Shown here piece after piece: positions 63,961-64,000 of a DNA stretch of 64,000 nt. This DNA comes from Rippkaea orientalis PCC 8801 (lineage in GTDB: Bacteria > Cyanobacteriota > Cyanobacteriia > Cyanobacteriales > Microcystaceae), in contig NC_011726.1 in the NCBI RefSeq assembly GCF_000021805.1, positions 4,496,097 through 4,560,096 of the forward strand. Direction: 5' to 3'. The notes beneath the pieces are model-generated. The model saw only the letters and a program-made list of their open reading frames with translations, searched no databases and was not told where the DNA came from. A program made the position numbers and the translations under genes. Within the stretch, counting starts at the first letter, position 1. Every line of letters starts with the position of its first letter.

Positions 63961-64000
63961 TTAGCTGTTGTAGTACCGTTTTTCAGCTTCGAGTAGTTCA
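63961..64000 (-). CDS. 3' end of an unidentified gene (partial)
   Basis: Only the last 12 codons and the TAA stop are in the window: ELLEAEKRYYNS on the minus strand. The frame, codon use and the terminator hairpin right after it support a real gene end, but it is too short to name. Confidence 0.5.
   Translation of the reverse strand, partial: ELLEAEKRYYNS

Overview
The window is AT-rich chromosomal DNA of an oxygenic cyanobacterium. Direct evidence is psbV (cytochrome c-550), psbO (manganese-stabilising protein), chlH (Mg-chelatase H subunit), a group 3 sigma factor of the SigF type, a type IV pilus chemotaxis operon of the cyanobacterial pilGHIJL kind, a retinal-forming type carotenoid oxygenase, cyanobacterial families of unknown function (DUF3067, DUF3038, DUF4335, DUF2996) and many HIP1-type GCGATCGC octamers. 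Low GC, numerous short dispersed repeats and many toxin-antitoxin genes suggest a unicellular Chroococcales or Cyanothece/Crocosphaera-like genome; the genus is inference.

Layout. 0.3-6.2 kb: membrane-anchored rhodanese, a YeeE/YedE (TsuA-type) thiosulfate transporter, an SDR dehydrogenase, a coiled-coil membrane protein and a Met-rich multicopper oxidase. 6.7-14.3 kb: a compact five-gene taxis/pilus signalling operon (PatA-type regulator, CheY, CheW, MCP, hybrid CheA). 14.4-14.7 kb: a tRNA-Arg(CCU) gene split by a 256-nt group I intron. 14.8-19.4 kb: tatC, Uma2, DUF3067, a SPOR protein, a Psb35-like small membrane protein, a hexapeptide acetyltransferase and ispD. 19.5-23.5 kb: a cytosine-5 methyltransferase, its TdeIII-type endonuclease broken by a one-base frameshift, and an intact IS element that landed in a palindromic repeat. 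24.8-29.7 kb: class I ribonucleotide reductase nrdA and nrdB, with two candidate NrdR boxes 32 bp apart before nrdA. 29.7-37.4 kb: aminodeoxychorismate lyase beside a folate/biopterin transporter, psbV, a GxxExxY nuclease-like gene between inverted repeats, and mfd.

38-40.6 kb is a toxin-antitoxin island (DUF433/DUF5615, HicA/HicB, DUF2281) with several decayed hicB copies. chlH fills 40.9-44.9 kb. It is followed by about 2.8 kb of unknown and toxin-antitoxin genes that end in a second, diverged copy of the last 49 bp of chlH, so this block sits within a duplication scar. Then come psbO, sigF, a peptide ABC permease, apt and a DUF3038/DUF4335/TPR set.

54.5-56.2 kb carries the linked pair TcmP and phage Gp37/Gp68-like three-Cys protein, whose function is unknown. 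Then come KDPG aldolase, a carotenoid oxygenase, a DUF1611 (DgcN-like) protein, a TIR-domain protein, Uma2 and a dipeptide-epimerase/DgcA-like racemase. The TIR and Uma2 genes sit between two metabolic genes that may form a D-amino-acid pathway. The window ends with a MntA-type nucleotidyltransferase whose HepT partner is destroyed, a DUF2996 gene and the 3' end of an unidentified gene.

The most interesting unexplained items are the TIR protein with its novel N-terminal domain, the TcmP/three-Cys pair, the repeat-bounded GxxExxY gene, the chlH-tail duplication and the tandem hicB decay products sharing a 17-bp motif.
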